A DNA stretch of 64,000 nt, from NCBI GenBank assembly GCA_002633005.1, contig NMRA01000164.1:555920-619919 (forward strand). Reading direction: 5' to 3'. A model generated the notes under the pieces. That model was not told the origin of the DNA and ran no database searches. It saw only the letters and a program-made list of their open reading frames with translations. Below are positions 50,401 to 61,635 of the stretch, in pieces. Positions within the stretch are counted from its first letter, which is position 1. Each line of letters opens with the position of its first letter. The DNA comes from Phoronis australis. Taxonomy: Eukaryota > Phoronida > Phoronidae. The position numbers and the translations under genes were made by a program.

Positions 50401-53400
50401 GCCACCAAAGCCTCTCCAGTTGCTTGGGGTCTATTCCAGCATGGGCTGTGTTGACCAAGTTGGTTCAGTCTTTGTTCATAATTGTTATTAGATGATAATA
50501 ATATTGATTAATATTTGTGTCATATACTTGTGTCACTGAATACATCATTGGAACTGTCCGAGCGGTCATGCATGTCTTAATTTTTTTGAGTTGGTTATTG
50601 TGTTCTTTTCCAACAGGCCAATCCAAAGTACCAGTTGAATGGAAAGTGACGAGGGGTAAATTGTATGACGAGGGACACAGGTTGATGCTTTCTCACCCTA
50701 AGGTGGGTAGTTCAGCTCACGCAGTTGCACACTCTACTTTTGCTGTTTATTGCCACGCAGTAAGGCAAATGTGTTCAAACTCATTAAGACTTATATTACT
50801 GGAGGTATTTCCTGGCTCATTCTGTAGCGGTTTTCTTAAATTAATCGGTGGCGCCAGAACAGCAAGAGTCCTACAACCTAGAAATGAAGTCAGTCGAGTA
50901 ACCTCATGGTCCCTTATGACACGATCGCCCCATTCTGGTTGAGTTCATTAGACGCAAAAATCTAGCGAGTGGAGTTCGTGTGATCACATGCTTTGCTAGT
51001 AATATGCACAGTGATATCTCGTGGAGGCTTGTGTATATTTTGTCGCTGTAATTGGTACGCGATGAAGTGCTTTCTGCTCTCAGATGTTCACAAGATGATC
51101 CTTTCTTCAAATCAACACTATCTCGCTAGTATCGTGAATCCTATTTTCAGCCTCAACACACTGAATCTTGGTCATTATTATTATTTTTTCATTTGATATA
51201 AGATGTTGATAACAGAGGAGTTGTGAGGTACTGGTGCATAGTATCGTTGACTTACGAGTAAGTTAGGATTAAAATTATGTTACTTAAAGGGACATCATTG
51301 GTTTTACCATAGACTATAGTACACCATAGACCATAGTAAATGGACCACCAACTACGTAATACTTTCAATGGACGAAATCTGTGCTCTTACAGAAGCAATG
51401 ACGTCATTGTTCACTAGCGACATCTGGCCAAATTATCTGGTTTTATTTCCGACAAGTATGTCGTCTGCTAATCATGGTCGGCTGTTGTGTTGTCATACTA
51501 CACTAACCTGACACTGAAACAGATATAGGAGAGTGGCGCTTCCTGTAGGATAGTACGCGAGAAAATGTGGGATTTGCGACTCTGTTGTCTATAATCTATG
51601 GTTTTACTGACAAAATGAGCAGTTTTGGAAGTGGTAGGGATACATTTTTAATGTAGTCTTGGCATCTGTTGAGTGGATTTTAGCCTCCTCAGCAGAGTGT
51701 TTGATAGTCACCATAGAGATTTCAAGTTTAATTCCGCTCTGTGGCTGATCTCAAAAATCACTTTTCTTGTCAACAATGTCCCTTCAACACTTTTTGGTCA
51801 TATTCGCTTCCTATACAACATGACTTGTTGTGTAGTGAATTGTGAAGGGGTCTGTCCTAACGTGCAACCATTAAACACATACCTCCCTTTGATGACTTGC
51901 TGTATTTCAGGAACTTAGCCAGGTCACATGGCATGCCAAAGGTGACTACTTCGCGGTGGTGATGCCCCAAGGGGAGAGCATGTCCGTTCTTATACACCAG
52001 CTGTCTAAACGGAGGTCTCAGGTGTGTAAAGACTCTGTTCAGTGCCATTGTTACCCTCACAGAAAAGTTTGAATGATTAATGGAGTTTGATGTAGTTCGT
52101 AGACTGCAACATGAAACATTCATCCTTTGGACTCATCTTTACGAATTCCGATAAGTTAGAACAAATGCCAAACCAGTCATTAATTCTTTCACTGCCAAGC
52201 AGGTTGTACACCGATTTGCCTGTTTACTGCTAATATGACAGTCAGTTGGGCACTTGCCTGTTTTTGACTTACTTAATTCTAACTACATTTTAACGACAAT
52301 ATCAGATGACAGAATGACTGGTTGGAAAATCCAAATGAGAGCTTTTTTGATTTTTTCAATGGGAATCCGACTTTGAGGTAAGTACCAGGCTGGTGAGGAT
52401 ATTTCTCCTGAAATCTTGATAACTTTACTTGACAAATAACTCCCTTAGGATATAATGTGGTAACTTTGAGATGTCAAGGTTTGTTAGCAATCCATCTACA
52501 AATATCACTTTGATGGCGTCTTTAGTGGTTGAACCCTATGTTTTATGTCTGCTTAGGGTTTAATTAACTGTGGGAAATGCAGTTTACTCAAAACGCTTTA
52601 TTCCACATTATTTATTCAAATTTTACCTGGTGATGTTTATCGGTGTTTGTAAGTATTCTCATTTTGTGTTGTTGCTTATGTTAGGCCCCTGTTGCACTAA
52701 ATTCGTTCTGAGAATGTCCGAGCCTGTCTTTAACTTTACAAAGTGGGCTGGGAGGAGACGGCAGTGATTAACTTGGGTCAATATTGCATACAGGACTATC
52801 TGGGGTTCTTACACAGATTGTATAACTCTTAGTTTACCCTTGTGTTTGTAATGTTTTCAAGATTGTAATGTGATCTATACTATACCTTGTTGTGACAGGG
52901 CCCTTATTATCATATTGGATCGTTTCAGAATCCTTTCAGCAAGTCCAAAGGCATGGTGCAGAAAGTACTCTTCCATCCACTACGACCATTCTTGTTTGTT
53001 GCTGTGAGTGAATGTGTTTTAATCAGTGTGTCTGTCCTGCATTCTACTACTATGTAAGTCGGGCTTGTGCCATGAAAAGTGACTTGGGGAACAAGGACAG
53101 AAGTTTGGTGTTATGGTCTGCAAAACAGTTTCTGAAAAATAACTAAAACTCACTTTAAACAAAAAGAATAAGCTGTCTGAGAATGTACCCATAGCTGTTA
53201 CTAACTGGTGAAAATTGTACAGTTATTTCCAGGCAGTGATGTTCTAATATCTAAATGACTAAAACTTTATTTGGCAATTGTGATGTGGGAGCACAAGTCC
53301 AAATTTCTTTGATAACTTTTCATGAAACAGACCCCTTTATAGACCCTAGATTCGAAATGGCATTTTCGTTACCTGGATTCCCACTGGTGAAAATGGAGTA

Positions 53401-56400
53401 AAGAATTGGCGTAACATTCCGTAGATAATTAAGATAAATTTACAATATTAAATCACTGGCTGAATTGCATTAAGAGCTATTGCAGTAATTATCTGAATTA
53501 AAATGGATTAAGGGCACAGACATGTTGACCATTTGAAGCTAAACCTGGATGAAGGTGGAGTCAAAAGGGAGTCCAACTCACTTTTTACAACAAGACACAA
53601 CGCACACCTAAAACGATCTGATATCTTGAGACTGATGTAGGTGCAAAACTGAACAGGATCACACAAACTCTTATCAAATTTAACTGCGGTAGCCATATTA
53701 CTGCAATGGATTAACCTTTCTCACAGAGTTGGACTAAATGTTATGCCTGTTTATAATCTCATGTCCTGAAGAGGAGTAAATTTTATACTGTGCAGCAGTA
53801 AGTGACCACTAAGCCGCTTGCGGTCAGTAAGGAAAGTTATGCTTGTGGAGTAAAGGGTTCAGTAAGGAACAGTTTCATTTAATACAAAGCTGGTGATATG
53901 TTATGAAGAAATGTTGAGCATGCGCAAACTCGGTATAAAGTAATGGACTACACATTTTCACATGGATCGTTTGTTGTCATCTGTACTTGTGCACTACAGA
54001 CGCAGCGCTACGTGAGAGTGTATAACCTTGCCACTCAAGAGTTGAGTAAAAAGCTGCAGGGAAACTGCAAATGGATATCCAGCATAGCCATCCACCCTGG
54101 AGGTAGGAGTCACTTTTTAAAAAGATACTCGGTGATTTCAGTCACTCCTCATTCTGTGCTCTGCTATTACATCTTTTGTGTCTCACTTCAAGGAAAAAAG
54201 ATGAGGCTTTCAACTAAAAACACTCGCTATGTCACAAAACGGATCCTCTTGTTGTCGTAGTGGATGGTGTTACTCGCAGTTGTCCTGCAACCACTTATCC
54301 TGTTAGTCGAGCTTACCGGTTCAGTAAACTTTGTTTGGGTTGCTCCAAACTTTTGGATTCTGATGAGGGTTTCCCAAATCAAGTTCCTTTCTTTTGTTAA
54401 TGTAATTTTCAGGAAATTTGCGCAGCTATTGCTTTGTTTTATTGCTAAAACATATCTACAAGTTGAATTAAATTGTCTTAGTGGAGAAGTTTTATGTGTT
54501 GTGTTGTTATACAGTTATTCATTATCTTGTGAATTCCTAGTGTTATTTGTCATTGTTTTATGTATGTTTAGGAGATAATGTGATCATCGGGAGTTATGAC
54601 AGCCGCCTAAGCTGGTTTGATCTGGATTTGTCTACCAAGCCTTATCAAACGTTGAGGTCAGTCTGGTAACTTTCATGTAATTTGGTTATAGCTGTATACT
54701 ACAATGGAAAATGGTCAAGCATAGTTACATTCAAACTGGAATAAATGTGTAGTATTTGAAAATTTAGGTTTTAACATGGCATTTAAGCCTCCAAAATATT
54801 TGAACTGACCACCATGTGTTGATTTTCTGTTCCACTGTAGGGCAGGAAAACAGGTTGCTTGATCCTTTGTCCTTGCAGGTTGTGGTTACCTGCATCTGTC
54901 AAACTTCAAATCATTCTGTGATATACAAACAGTAGTGCTTGAAACATAATCCAATATGGTTATCAGGCGGCTACTGTTAGAAAAACCCAAATGTTTAACA
55001 CAGTCACAATACAGCAATCCTGGCTGCTTGATTGTCAGCCTCAGTGTCACTTAGTCTTAGTGAAGTTTTTCGGGTGCCTCTTCCTCATCTGCTGCTTTGT
55101 TTGTTACAGACACCACAAGAAGGCATTGCGTCAGGTCTGCTATCATCGCAGGTATCCCCTGTTTGCGTCAGCTTCTGACGACGGTACTGTCATTGTTTGC
55201 CATGGCATGGTTTACAAGTAAGTTATCTTGTAGCTGAATTATTCACAGAAATTTCTCCAAAAAGTAGGAACATGTAAGACCACACAAAATAACTCGAGTC
55301 GAGAGTGAGGAGAGCGTTTTGTGAATGTTCGGAGATTGCTAGCCTACCCTAGCAAACTGACCATGTGATTGTTTGGCAAGGTTAGAATGTTGATTTATGG
55401 AATAGAATTCACTGCTCTTCCTTCCCATGGCATTGGCAAGTGTTTCTTGCCACCAGTGCTTTGTGAACATATGGGGTCACTGGAATACAGCCCAAGTTAG
55501 GAGTAAAATCACTTAAAGCTAACCGGTGGATGCTTTTAAAGAACTAAAAGTCTGCATCTTCTAAAGATGAAACTAGTTACCTGAAAGATGAAACTAGTTA
55601 CCTGAAAGATGTAACCACTCCATCAACATGTTACATACCTGGGTAGAGTTCAGTAGCTGTATCGTGGCTAAAAAATTCAACCAAAATCACGTGTTTTCTT
55701 TTCAACTACACAACATGATCTCACACAATCTCACGCAATCTTGCTTTTCTAGCGAGGTTCTAGCAAAGTCATAGTATTATTGAACTTTACCTTGTCTTCT
55801 ATCAGAACACGGTGTACTTTTGTTTTAGACCACTTACCATTTACTATAAAACTGGTCTTAATTTGCCTTTTTCTCAAATGTCAGTCACTTCTGAACTTGA
55901 GAAGCACAGGCTGTTTGTTGTGCTTCAACCAGTCTCTATAAATTGAATGGCTAACCTATTTTAATGTAAACTAGTGATCTAGTGATCACAGTAGCAGTGT
56001 ATTACTGCAGGGCAAGTGGTATGTTGGAGCACTGAATTGTGGGTAAATACTACAGAATCAGAGAAGGCACTGTGGTATTTTTGGAAGTGGCTATTTACAC
56101 TTCATGACAAAAGTAATCAGGCAAAATATTGTTTCTTCTTTTAACAGCTAATTCAATGAACAAAACATGACTGAATATATTATGGTGGCAAAATTTTAAT
56201 TACACAATAACTTGGGCTCCTTACCAACTTTCTGGTCAGTTCTCTGTTATTAGGAAATTAAGACTACTGTCACGATGAATTCGGTTTCCGCCCAGCCATC
56301 ATATCGAGAATTCAGATCGTTTTGTCTGAATGTTTTGGCACCTTAGTATTTTTCATCCTATTGAGTGGTATATGGTGTTTTTCACTAGTTATGTAAAACT

Positions 56401-56695
56401 ATTCAGTCTATGTTACAAGTATTGCACGCTTGTCTGTTCTATTTCACATTTCTTACCCTGATACCTATTTGTTTCATACACTGTTGTGGCCATTCGTCGG
56501 TGAAATGGTGAATGTAATGCACTTGATGATTATCATTTCAGTGATCTCCTACAGAATGCATTAATTGTGCCAGTTAAAGTCCTGCGTGGACATTCAGTAG
56601 TGAAAGACTTGTGCGTGTTAGACTGCCAGTTTCATCCTACACAACCATGGATATTTACCGCTGGAGCGGACAATTTTATAAGGCTGTATACATAG
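38378..56695 (+). CDS. BOP1: Ribosome biogenesis protein BOP1, complete, 18 exons, 766 aa
   Basis: Exons: 38378-38458, 41826-41966, 42351-42563, 43061-43333, 43651-43752, 44702-44926, 45420-45581, 46048-46128, 47422-47491, 48184-48316, 49001-49098, 50617-50702, 51911-52021, 52929-53003, 54000-54102, 54572-54656, 55110-55217, 56542-56695. All borders are GT/AG, phases agree and the sum is 2,301 nt. Exon 1 starts [17 protein letters not shown], the expected basic N-terminus. Residues about 30-150 are acidic/Ser-rich. The BOP1 N-terminal domain (about 146-426) shows [56 protein letters not shown] and [14 protein letters not shown]. The C-terminal half is a WD40 propeller ([65 protein letters not shown]). 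In other animals BOP1 (yeast Erb1) acts in the nucleolus with PES1 and WDR12 (PeBoW complex) in 28S/5.8S rRNA maturation and 60S assembly. Length is close to the human protein (746 aa). Exon 1 is 3.4 kb from exon 2 and was placed by phase and character, so it is slightly less certain than the rest. Confidence 0.95.
38583..38662. repeat. Minisatellite of AGCTAGCC/AGCCAGCC units
   Basis: About 80 bases of CAGCTAGCCAGCCAGCTAGC-type sequence in BOP1 intron 1. Short relatives (GCTAGCTGGCTGGCTACC) occur at about 37,933 and at 14,116, at the same relative place in other family-A copies, so the array seems to be an expanded part of that family. Confidence 0.8.
38664..39560 (-). repeat. Family A, copy 4 (inverted relative to copies 2 and 3), in BOP1 intron 1
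   Basis: Same orientation as copy 1. Shares CACTCACC (about 38,862), CACGCGCATGCGTCATTTCC, GGTGTCACAATATTTCATGG, TTTTTTACCCACATTGG and, further right, GCTTCATATGCCGGAAGCTT (compare 14,968). Ends fade by about 39,560. Together with copy 3 it brackets BOP1 exon 1. Confidence 0.7.
40598..41018. mobile_element. hAT-like MITE, CAGGGCTTGACATT ends
   Basis: The left end CAGGGCTTGACATTA and the right end AAATGTCGAGCCCTG are inverted repeats of about 15 bp. The first nine bases equal those of the 5.2-kb element. About 420 bp in BOP1 intron 1. A clear target duplication is not seen. Confidence 0.55.
42105..42285. mobile_element. Probable diverged MITE of the TACGGTAATTC family (copy 5)
   Basis: Has ATCTTATTTCACACAAAGAT, TATTTCGCTACGAATA and GACATCTACATAGTAC in the order found in copies 1 and 3, but its right terminal repeat is not recognisable. 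BOP1 intron 2. Confidence 0.4.
46582..47062. mobile_element. hAT-like element with CAAGGCTTGGAATTTTCC ends and an internal open frame
   Basis: The ends CAAGGCTTGGAATTTTCC and GGTCATTCCAAGCCCTG are inverted, and the right ~30 bases equal those of the 5.2-kb MITE. The element is flanked by TAGTGT on both sides (46,576-46,581 and 47,063-47,068), a likely target duplication. Inside, about 46,802-46,930 encodes [20 protein letters not shown] and onward in an open frame ending at a stop by 47,099. This frame is not recognised; it may be a remnant of transposon or captured exon. BOP1 intron 8. Confidence 0.6.
48350..48580. repeat. Degenerate tandem repeat, period about 80 bp, three units
   Basis: TATGCCTGTGTTGCCAxCA occurs at about 48,383, 48,459 and 48,543. 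Each is followed by 'TTAAGCCT' and then 'ACCCGTGTxxxCxC'. BOP1 intron 10. Confidence 0.6.
50080..50260. repeat. Dispersed repeat, related to 56,150-56,320
   Basis: Shared words at matching spacing: ATGGTGGCAAA(A)TT, CTTACxAACTTTC, TGTTAxT, ATTCxGTTTC/TTCTGCTTCTGCC-like and CTGTC. Both copies are in BOP1 introns. The similarity is modest; it explains why an exon-like stretch at about 50,049 should not be trusted. Confidence 0.35.
51306..51602. mobile_element. Possible MITE with ACCATAGACTATAG ends
   Basis: ACCATAGACTATAG near 51,307 and CTATAATCTATGGT near 51,588 are inverted with one mismatch, about 295 bp apart. A second ACCATAGACCATAG sits just inside the left end. BOP1 intron 12; no coding content. 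Confidence 0.4.
55565..55606. repeat. Short perfect direct repeat, two units of about 21 bp
   Basis: GATGAAACTAGTTACCTGAAA occurs twice in a row in BOP1 intron 17. Likely replication slippage. Confidence 0.7.
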
Positions 56696-56847
56696 TATAA
56701 CTTAGCATTTCATTCGACTGTGAAAGACATGTACAGAGCAAGAGAGTGGTGGTCTTTGGATAATGGAAATTTGACTACTGGCTTCAGTGATGAATTTTTG
56801 TTTCTTTATCTCTGAAGAAGATGCGACTAGTCCCTTGTTATGGACCC

Positions 56848-56985
56848 ACATACACATATATGTGGGTGGGTGCGTAGTGCTGCCATCTCTGTGAAGTATC
56901 GGCTAAAGCCCTTGCAGGATCTAATGAGTAAATTGGCAGATGTGTTCCTAGAAAGGTGTCGACAGACGACGATGATTAACAGACC
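56848..56985 (-). repeat. BOP1: Truncated copy of the CTCF-motif repeat family, just after the BOP1 stop
   Basis: Begins with the family hairpin (CCCACATACACATATATGTG GG) and continues with TGCAGGATCTAATGAGTAAA, TTGGCAGATGTGTTCCTAGA and ACAGACGACGATGA, which parallel CTGCAGGATCTTTATTAAAT...ACAACGGACGACGATGAC at about 62,375-62,430. It lies within the BOP1 3' UTR. It has no complete CTCF-like core. Confidence 0.55.
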
Positions 56986-57687
56986 TATTCAACCACTGCC
57001 ATGCCCCCTAATTTAGCTGTTGCAGACATGGATATTTATCAGTAGTGCTGCAGGATTCCCTTAGTGTCACGTGACAATATGCTAGTGACAGATTCGTCTA
57101 TGTTGAAGTGTGAGTTTTATATTATATACTTGCTATATTCAATGTACTCTATGTAGTTTATGTTCTAGCAAACAAGGCTTACCATATGTCTGTTCAGAAT
57201 AGCACTATCAGTGCCTGCAACTCAAGCTAAAACACTTTTAGAAAAATGGGTTAGGAATACAATTCATGTGTTAACTTCCTTTGCTACACTCAGGAAACAA
57301 TTACAAAACATTTTGTTGGTAAACTACTGACCCAAAGGCAAATGTGACAGATTCAATGAACAGTTTGTCCCTATCGGCATTTGAATATATGGGACCTTTT
57401 TAAAGTGCCACTGTGCTGGGAGTATTGAGTTCAAGTTCAACTTGGCGCTAATTTGGTTATTAATAACCAGAAATGGCAAATTAGAAAGTAGGATAAGTCG
57501 AGTTGGGTGCAGTGAATGACGTTTCCATTGAAACAATGGTGAACTTCATGTGGTCCTAGGTAGGCATCATGCCACATCAAAAAACCAAAAGGAAGATTCC
57601 GTACCAAAACATTAAACTAAACAAAACTGCTTTTCAAGAAGTAATTGCTTGAGGCTGTGAATGATTCTTCTGGTTATATGAGCCTAA

Positions 57688-57693
57688 AATAAA
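57688..57693 (+). promoter_or_regulatory. BOP1: Candidate poly-A signal for BOP1
   Basis: AATAAA 993 bases after the BOP1 stop, the first perfect hexamer I noticed on the plus strand. Others follow near 58,230. No transcript support. Confidence 0.35.
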
Positions 57694-58023
57694 ACCGGCT
57701 ATTGTCAATTGAGTAGGCAACGTTTATTGTAAGTATGGAACTGGTGTGATTACTACATTAGGATCACTCAGTTCCACAAACACACAGGCACTCAAAAGGA
57801 AGTATCAGTCCTCATAATGGGGGTGGGCGGTTAAGCCCAACATGGATGCTTAACAGTGAAAATTTGCACATTTTGGGGATGGGCGGTATAGCCAAACAAG
57901 ACACTTAATCTGGAAAAGAATGATAACCACAGAGAATAACACTTTTTGCTTTTGGAAACTTTAGTCTAAGCATATCTTATTTGATCAAGATTACTGATAA
58001 TTCAACATTTATGGTGGAACTTG

Positions 58024-58117
58024 GGCCTTAACTCCTTATCTGTGTGGTTGCTTGGTCAAATTAGTCAGAAGGCCTTAACTCCTTATCTGTGTGGTTGCTT
58101 GGTCAAATTAGTCAGAA
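58024..58117. repeat. Perfect tandem duplication of a 47-bp unit
   Basis: GGCCTTAACTCCTTATCTGT... through GTCAGAA is repeated twice without a mismatch. Recent duplication or assembly slip. Confidence 0.9.
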
Positions 58118-58270
58118 ACAACATATAGCGACGTTGTGAATATGAAGTAGGTTGAAAATTACTAAATGTTTTTTAAAAACAATAATGGAATGTACGTTAC
58201 TCATCCAGTTGTGGCATAATGCAAATCAAAAATAAATCAGTTTCTGGACTTACTTTATATAAATGATAAG

Positions 58271-58367
58271 GTAGCGTCCCCATCTCGAAGACTTCTACAG
58301 ATCGTCAGGAGCCGAATTGCTGGCAACCTTCAGACGACCTGCAGAAGTCTCCGAGATGGGAACGCTA
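58271..58367. repeat. Long imperfect palindrome (hairpin), arms about 47 bp
   Basis: GTAGCGTCCCCATCTCGAAG ACTTCTACAGATCGTC on the left faces GACGACCTGCAGAAGTCTCC GAGATGGGAACGCTA on the right with only a few bases of loop near 58,319. Several mismatches, but the pairing is continuous. No RNA family recognised. Confidence 0.7.
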
Positions 58368-59692
58368 TCTGTCAACGGGGTGTTGGGGATAACACTGCAT
58401 GATGCAGGCTATGTGAACCCCCAAGGTACGTCATTAGAGCAAAGGCCACGTGTTTGCAGATTTGTTTATTCTCACCATCATTTACAAGTTGTTGCTGAAT
58501 GGAACTGCACTTTTTATTAGCGTAGATGACATTTAAATAGCGTTGTCATTTAGTTCGTGTTACACATAAGCATAGTTGGGAGCATGCAAATACGCCTTTA
58601 AGTACTGTAATGTTCTGGAGTACATAAACTGGTCAATTGAATAGCCCACTGTTGGCTATCGTGTCCAGAAGGTAACACTCAGCCTGCAGGCTGGTGTTAG
58701 CTCGGGTAAAATGTAATTTCCCTAATGGTAGTTTAACTTCGTGTAGTGAAAGTCTTGAGTTGTCAAGGCGCTCATTTCGTGAAAAAAATATGCCGTAGGC
58801 TGATTTGTTTTGGTGACCGTCTTCACTGAAACTAAGGTATCCTACTGAGCGATTACCTTCCTAAACCACGTTCATGCTACCAAAACAAAGTGCACCAGTC
58901 AAATATACAACCTTTAATACCAGACACACAATACAACTAATGGAATTCAAGTAAATACCTACCAATTACCCTACCACTAACGTAATTTATCCCCTCAAAG
59001 GGATCGTCTTAGTTGTTGGAAGGGTCATTAGTCAGGGAAAGATTGAAAATTGGTTTGAATTTTGAAATTTGGTCATCTTTGTATTCTTTTGTTATATTCA
59101 GACTATCGGCCCTTCGGACTATCAACCAAGAGCGATTCTCAAAATTCTAAAATAATATATTTCGGACCAAAGACCCTTCGAACTAACGAACATCAGCTGA
59201 TAAAACAGTATGAAATGACAAAAAGATATACTGCATGTTTCGTTTAGCAGCCAATAGTTTTTCCGACTATCGCCCCTTCTTATCACTGTCCCTCACACTA
59301 TCAACCTAGACCCCCCCAAAACGCTATCCGTAGTGTTCTCAGTCAGGAAGAGCAGCATGATTTTTCTCCCTATCTTTGTTGTGAGATGCTAGAGACCAAG
59401 GGAAAACCCGGGCAGCATATTTTTTTTTTGAGTTAAAAATTCCAAGCAGTATTGTGAGCATTGGTGATAGTTAAAACGTAGGCCCAGGGTGGCGCACACA
59501 ATGCAGTTCCTATGGTGCGAACAGTCCTCAGTATTTCCCTAGAGCTACGCTTTCAGGCTACGTTAAAATTTAAGAAAGTGGCATACATATAATGATTAAA
59601 CTGCTTACTGGTGAATCAATGTGTCTGTAATTAGTAAATAGATGATATTACGCTTCAGTAGCAATGGTAGGATGAATCTACAGTGTGTTCTC

Positions 59693-60727
59693 TGTCTCCG
59701 TCACTGGGTGCGGCAAACCTTGCAGAAGTTACACGTGGCGGCACAATGGTATCTCATGCTCTCTGTGCTATGGTAATCGGTGCACTTGTCCTTCAATTTG
59801 GTACATCTGTCACTTTTATCTTTGCAAACTGCAATGAGAAATGAGTGTGAGAAACTGCCCATACACCGCATGTCAGTGTCTTCGGGTTCGTTCTTCGAGC
59901 TGGTGGAATCGTTGTTGGGGCGCTGAATCCGAGCCTAGGGCCAAGGCCCAGGGACCATTGTTGTTTTGTACTTTAGCAATACAAAATGCCCTTTAAGTTT
60001 GTCCGTTGTCGGACTTTCTCTGGTCATTATTCATGGTAAACTTTCGAGCAAGAGCATATTCCAGGAGGATCACCCCCAATAATTGTCGACTCGTTGAGCA
60101 ATGAAACAAAATGTTGGGCAAGAAATCAACTTCAATCACTTTCAAATAAGATTTTTCAAATATGAAACTTCTATAAATTGGTGATGCCATGTGAACTTTT
60201 CGTCCATTTATCATGGGCGGCGCACCATAGGGGACTGGGGGGGGGGGGGNCTCTGTCTCCGTCACTAGGTGCGGCAAACCTTGCAGAAGTTACACGTGGC
60301 GGCACAATGGTATCTCATGCTCTCTGTGCTATGGTAATCGGTGCACTTGTCCTTCAATTTGGTACACCTGTCACTTTTATCTTTGCAAACTGCAATGAGA
60401 AATGAGTGTGAGAAACTGCCAAGGCCCAGGGACCATTGTTGTTTTGTACTTTAGCAATACAAAATGCCCTTTAAATTTGTCCGTTGTCGGACTTTCTCTG
60501 GTCATTATTCATGGTAAACTTTCGAGCAAGAGCATATTCCAGGAGGATCACCCCCAATAATTGTCGACTCGTTGAGCAATGAAACAAAATGTTGGGCAAG
60601 AAATCAACTTCAATCACTTTCAAATAAGATTTTTCAAATATGAAACTTCTATAAATTGGTGATGCCATGTGAACTTTTCGTCCATTTATCATGGGCGGCG
60701 CACCATAGGGGACTGGGGGGGGGGGGG
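59693..60727. repeat. Tandem duplication of about 0.5 kb with an N at the junction
   Basis: 59,693-60,249 and 60,251-60,727 are almost identical (a few substitutions, such as CACTGGG/CACTAGG and CATCTG/CACCTG). The second copy lacks about 80 bases present in the first at about 59,863-59,941 (between GAAACTGCC and AAGGCCCAGG). The first copy ends in a poly-G run, then N at 60,250, then the second copy. Non-coding. Either a true recent duplication or two alleles joined in assembly. Confidence 0.85.
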
Positions 60728-60839
60728 AGCTATGGCTCCCCACTTTTTTCAGTGCTACGCTGCACGTGGTCTACAGGCGGTGCACCACAGGGGGGCTGAG
60801 GGGTCTTTAGCCCCCCACTTTTTTAAGTGCTGCGCCGCC
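60692..60839. mobile_element. Small GGGCGGCGCAC-ended element with an internal duplication
   Basis: The left end GGGCGGCGCACCATAGGGG is mirrored at the right by GTGCTGCGCCGCCC. Inside, the block GGCGGTGCACCACAGGGGGG...CCCCCCACTTTTTT partly repeats the left half (AGCTATGGCTCCCCACTTTT TT), period about 75-80 bp. Confidence 0.5.
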
Positions 60840-61635
60840 CATGTTTATGTGCCCAATAGCGATTTTTGGCACATTCTCTGTAATCCAGTTTTATTTTTCT
60901 CTCAAGACAGAACTTTGCTCATGTGGTGTAAATGACTGAAAGAGGTATAAGTAAATAGACGGACTCGTATGTTTTAAGACTATTTCTGTCCAAGCGTTTC
61001 AGTCACCTGCCTCACTAAATGAATTAGCTTTTCTACAGATCAACCTATTTTACACACACATCATTGTAGGCGACAATATTAAAAATGCTGCGAACGTGTT
61101 ATTTTGTAGAACTTCCTCACGACACTAGACGTGCTAGTCAAGCGATTAGAGCCTTGTCGATTCATGCATGGGACGTCTGCCTATAAGAAGGTAGTTTTGA
61201 GCACGTGTTGGCTTGTAACACATGGCGATATCTCGCGAAAAATTGTGATCTCTTTTCTGGTAAAAAGTAGAATAAATGCTTGCAGGAACTAGATGGTCCC
61301 AATCTCTTCTGACTCTCGATCAGTTAAAAGGCAGCTCGCAGCGTAACTTAAGAACGAAGACTGAGCTCTCACACGAGTTGTCGCCCCAACTGTATACTCT
61401 GTCATTACAACGTAGCAACACTCGGCAACAGCGGCACCTAATAGGTCACTTTCCGCAGAGCCAAGTGTGCAGTGGGCCTACTGCGATAACCCAATCCTAT
61501 ACAGTTGTCTTCGTTTAATATTGCTCAAATACGTATGACTGTTCAGAACTTGTTAGACTTTGAATAATTGATCATATGCGGAGTAATAAACTAACAATTA
61601 AACGATAGTTCAAGAGACGTAATATTCTTCACAGC

